A stretch of DNA of 5,945 nucleotides from assembly GCA_041741895.1 (NCBI GenBank), contig JBGSJO010000010.1:1-5945 (forward strand), read 5' to 3'. The DNA is from Allopontixanthobacter sp041741895 (GTDB lineage Bacteria > Pseudomonadota > Alphaproteobacteria > Sphingomonadales > Sphingomonadaceae). The notes beneath the pieces were generated by a model. It ran no database searches, was not told the origin of the DNA, and saw nothing but the letters and a program-made list of their open reading frames with translations. This document shows, one piece after another, positions 5,368-5,945 of the stretch. A program made the translations under genes and the position numbers. Every line of letters starts with the position of its first letter. Position 1 is the first letter of the stretch.

Positions 5368-5945
5368 ATGTATCTCTCCCTACCTTGGATGGGGGCGCGC
5401 GCATTGTTAGGGATCGCAAAATGGATCGGCCTGTGGCTCGTGCTTGCCGTTTTCGGCATGGCGCCCGCCAATGCTGCGGAGCTTCGGGCGCTGGGCCCGC
5501 AATTGTGCACCCTGGCGGGCCCGGAAGAGGCATCCCCTGCGCAAATCTTGCAACGCCGCGCGCAGTTCGATTGCGGGCCCGACAAGATGGCGAAGGCCAC
5601 CTATACGCTGTGGCTGCTCGCCGATATTGGCGAGGCGGATGAAGGCCTGGCCGATCCGGTGCTGCGCGCGCGCACCTCGCGCCACGGTGCCTTCACGTTG
5701 ACCCGGCAATTTGCCGATGGCCGGCTGATCACCACCGATCATTCGCTGGCCGATCAGACTGCGCGCTGGCGGGCGCCCTATGCCGTCTCGCTGCCCTATA
5801 TGGACGAGGCCGGGGTTCGCCCCGCAACCATCCTGATCAAGGTGGATAACCCCTTCGATCCGTCCAACTGGTATGACATCGAGCTGGCCGAGCGGGCGCA
5901 CGATATCGCACTCCACAACAGTGGCCGCATAACCAGCGCGCTGGT
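5368..5945 (+). CDS. Secreted/membrane sensor protein N-terminus, possibly a diguanylate cyclase (3' end outside window)
   Basis: The frame is open from the ATG at 5368 to the end of the window: 192 complete residues with no stop. An N-terminal signal peptide is clear: a hydrophobic core IGLWLVLAVFGMAP at about 20-33 and a likely cleavage site after ANA or ANAA (about residues 36-37). The mature part has two Cys (Cys47 in PQLCTLAG, Cys69 in FDCGPD) and Trp- and Tyr-rich beta-like segments up to VDNPFDPSNWYD (159-170), with AERAHDIALHNSGRITSALV at the window edge. From memory this arrangement resembles the periplasmic region of sphingomonad proteins that continue into several transmembrane helices and a GGDEF domain, but no GGDEF, EAL or kinase motif is visible here. 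The start is the first ATG after an in-frame stop at 5347-5349. The Shine-Dalgarno is poor, and an ATG at 5389 would give a more usual 30-residue signal peptide. Confidence 0.75.
   Translation, partial: MYLSLPWMGARALLGIAKWIGLWLVLAVFGMAPANAAELRALGPQLCTLAGPEEASPAQILQRRAQFDCGPDKMAKATYTLWLLADIGEADEGLADPVLRARTSRHGAFTLTRQFADGRLITTDHSLADQTARWRAPYAVSLPYMDEAGVRPATILIKVDNPFDPSNWYDIELAERAHDIALHNSGRITSAL

Noticed and set aside
4922..5533. 203-codon minus-strand open frame over the kinase end and the following gap
   Set aside because: It is antisense to the kinase C-terminus and to the signal-peptide gene, both better supported, and has no recognisable domain.
5407..5916. 169-codon minus-strand open frame opposite the last gene
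   Set aside because: The plus-strand frame has a clear signal peptide and no stop to the window edge, whereas the minus-strand product is a typical Gly/Arg-rich mirror frame.

Overview
The window looks like chromosomal DNA from an alphaproteobacterium, most likely Sphingomonadales (Erythrobacteraceae or Sphingomonadaceae type). This is inferred from high-GC coding with strong G/C preference at third codon positions, an HWE-family histidine kinase (a family concentrated in alphaproteobacteria), a Dcp-type peptidase exported as a lipoprotein, and a signal-peptide sensor protein of a kind I associate with sphingomonads. No rRNA, tRNA or CRISPR is present.

Layout. (1) Positions 1-1262, plus strand: the end of an iron-siderophore/cobalamin type ABC importer operon, with the C-terminal part of a FecCD/BtuC-family permease overlapping by 4 bp its ATPase. 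(2) Positions 1284-1311: a strong hairpin with T-rich flanks on both sides, which can terminate both the importer operon and the convergent gene. (3) Positions 1333-3522, minus strand: a complete 729-residue M3 metallopeptidase (Dcp type) with a lipoprotein signal. (4) Positions 3523-4120: about 600 bp without a credible gene but rich in symmetric DNA: a GTTACA/TGTAAC operator-like palindrome, a 135-bp interval bounded by perfect 14-bp inverted repeats, a 140-bp MITE-like element with 18-bp terminal inverted repeats (one mismatch) and an abutting near-perfect 12-bp direct repeat, and an 8-bp-stem hairpin just upstream of the next gene. (5) Positions 4121-5131, plus strand: a soluble PAS-HWE sensor histidine kinase. 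(6) Positions 5132-5367: a gene-free stretch with one hairpin. (7) Positions 5368-5945, plus strand: the start of a secreted or membrane sensor protein that runs off the window, possibly the extracytoplasmic part of a membrane diguanylate cyclase.

How the genes work together. The first two genes form one transporter unit. The peptidase faces the opposite way and stands alone. The kinase is an orphan: no response regulator lies in the window. By family analogy it may feed the PhyR/EcfG general stress response or another response regulator. The last gene is probably an independent signalling protein.

The protein-coding genes belong to known families. The most unusual part is the repeat-dense 3523-4120 region, especially the MITE-like element at 3877-4016 with its flanking duplication, which I found by reading the sequence and have not compared with any database.
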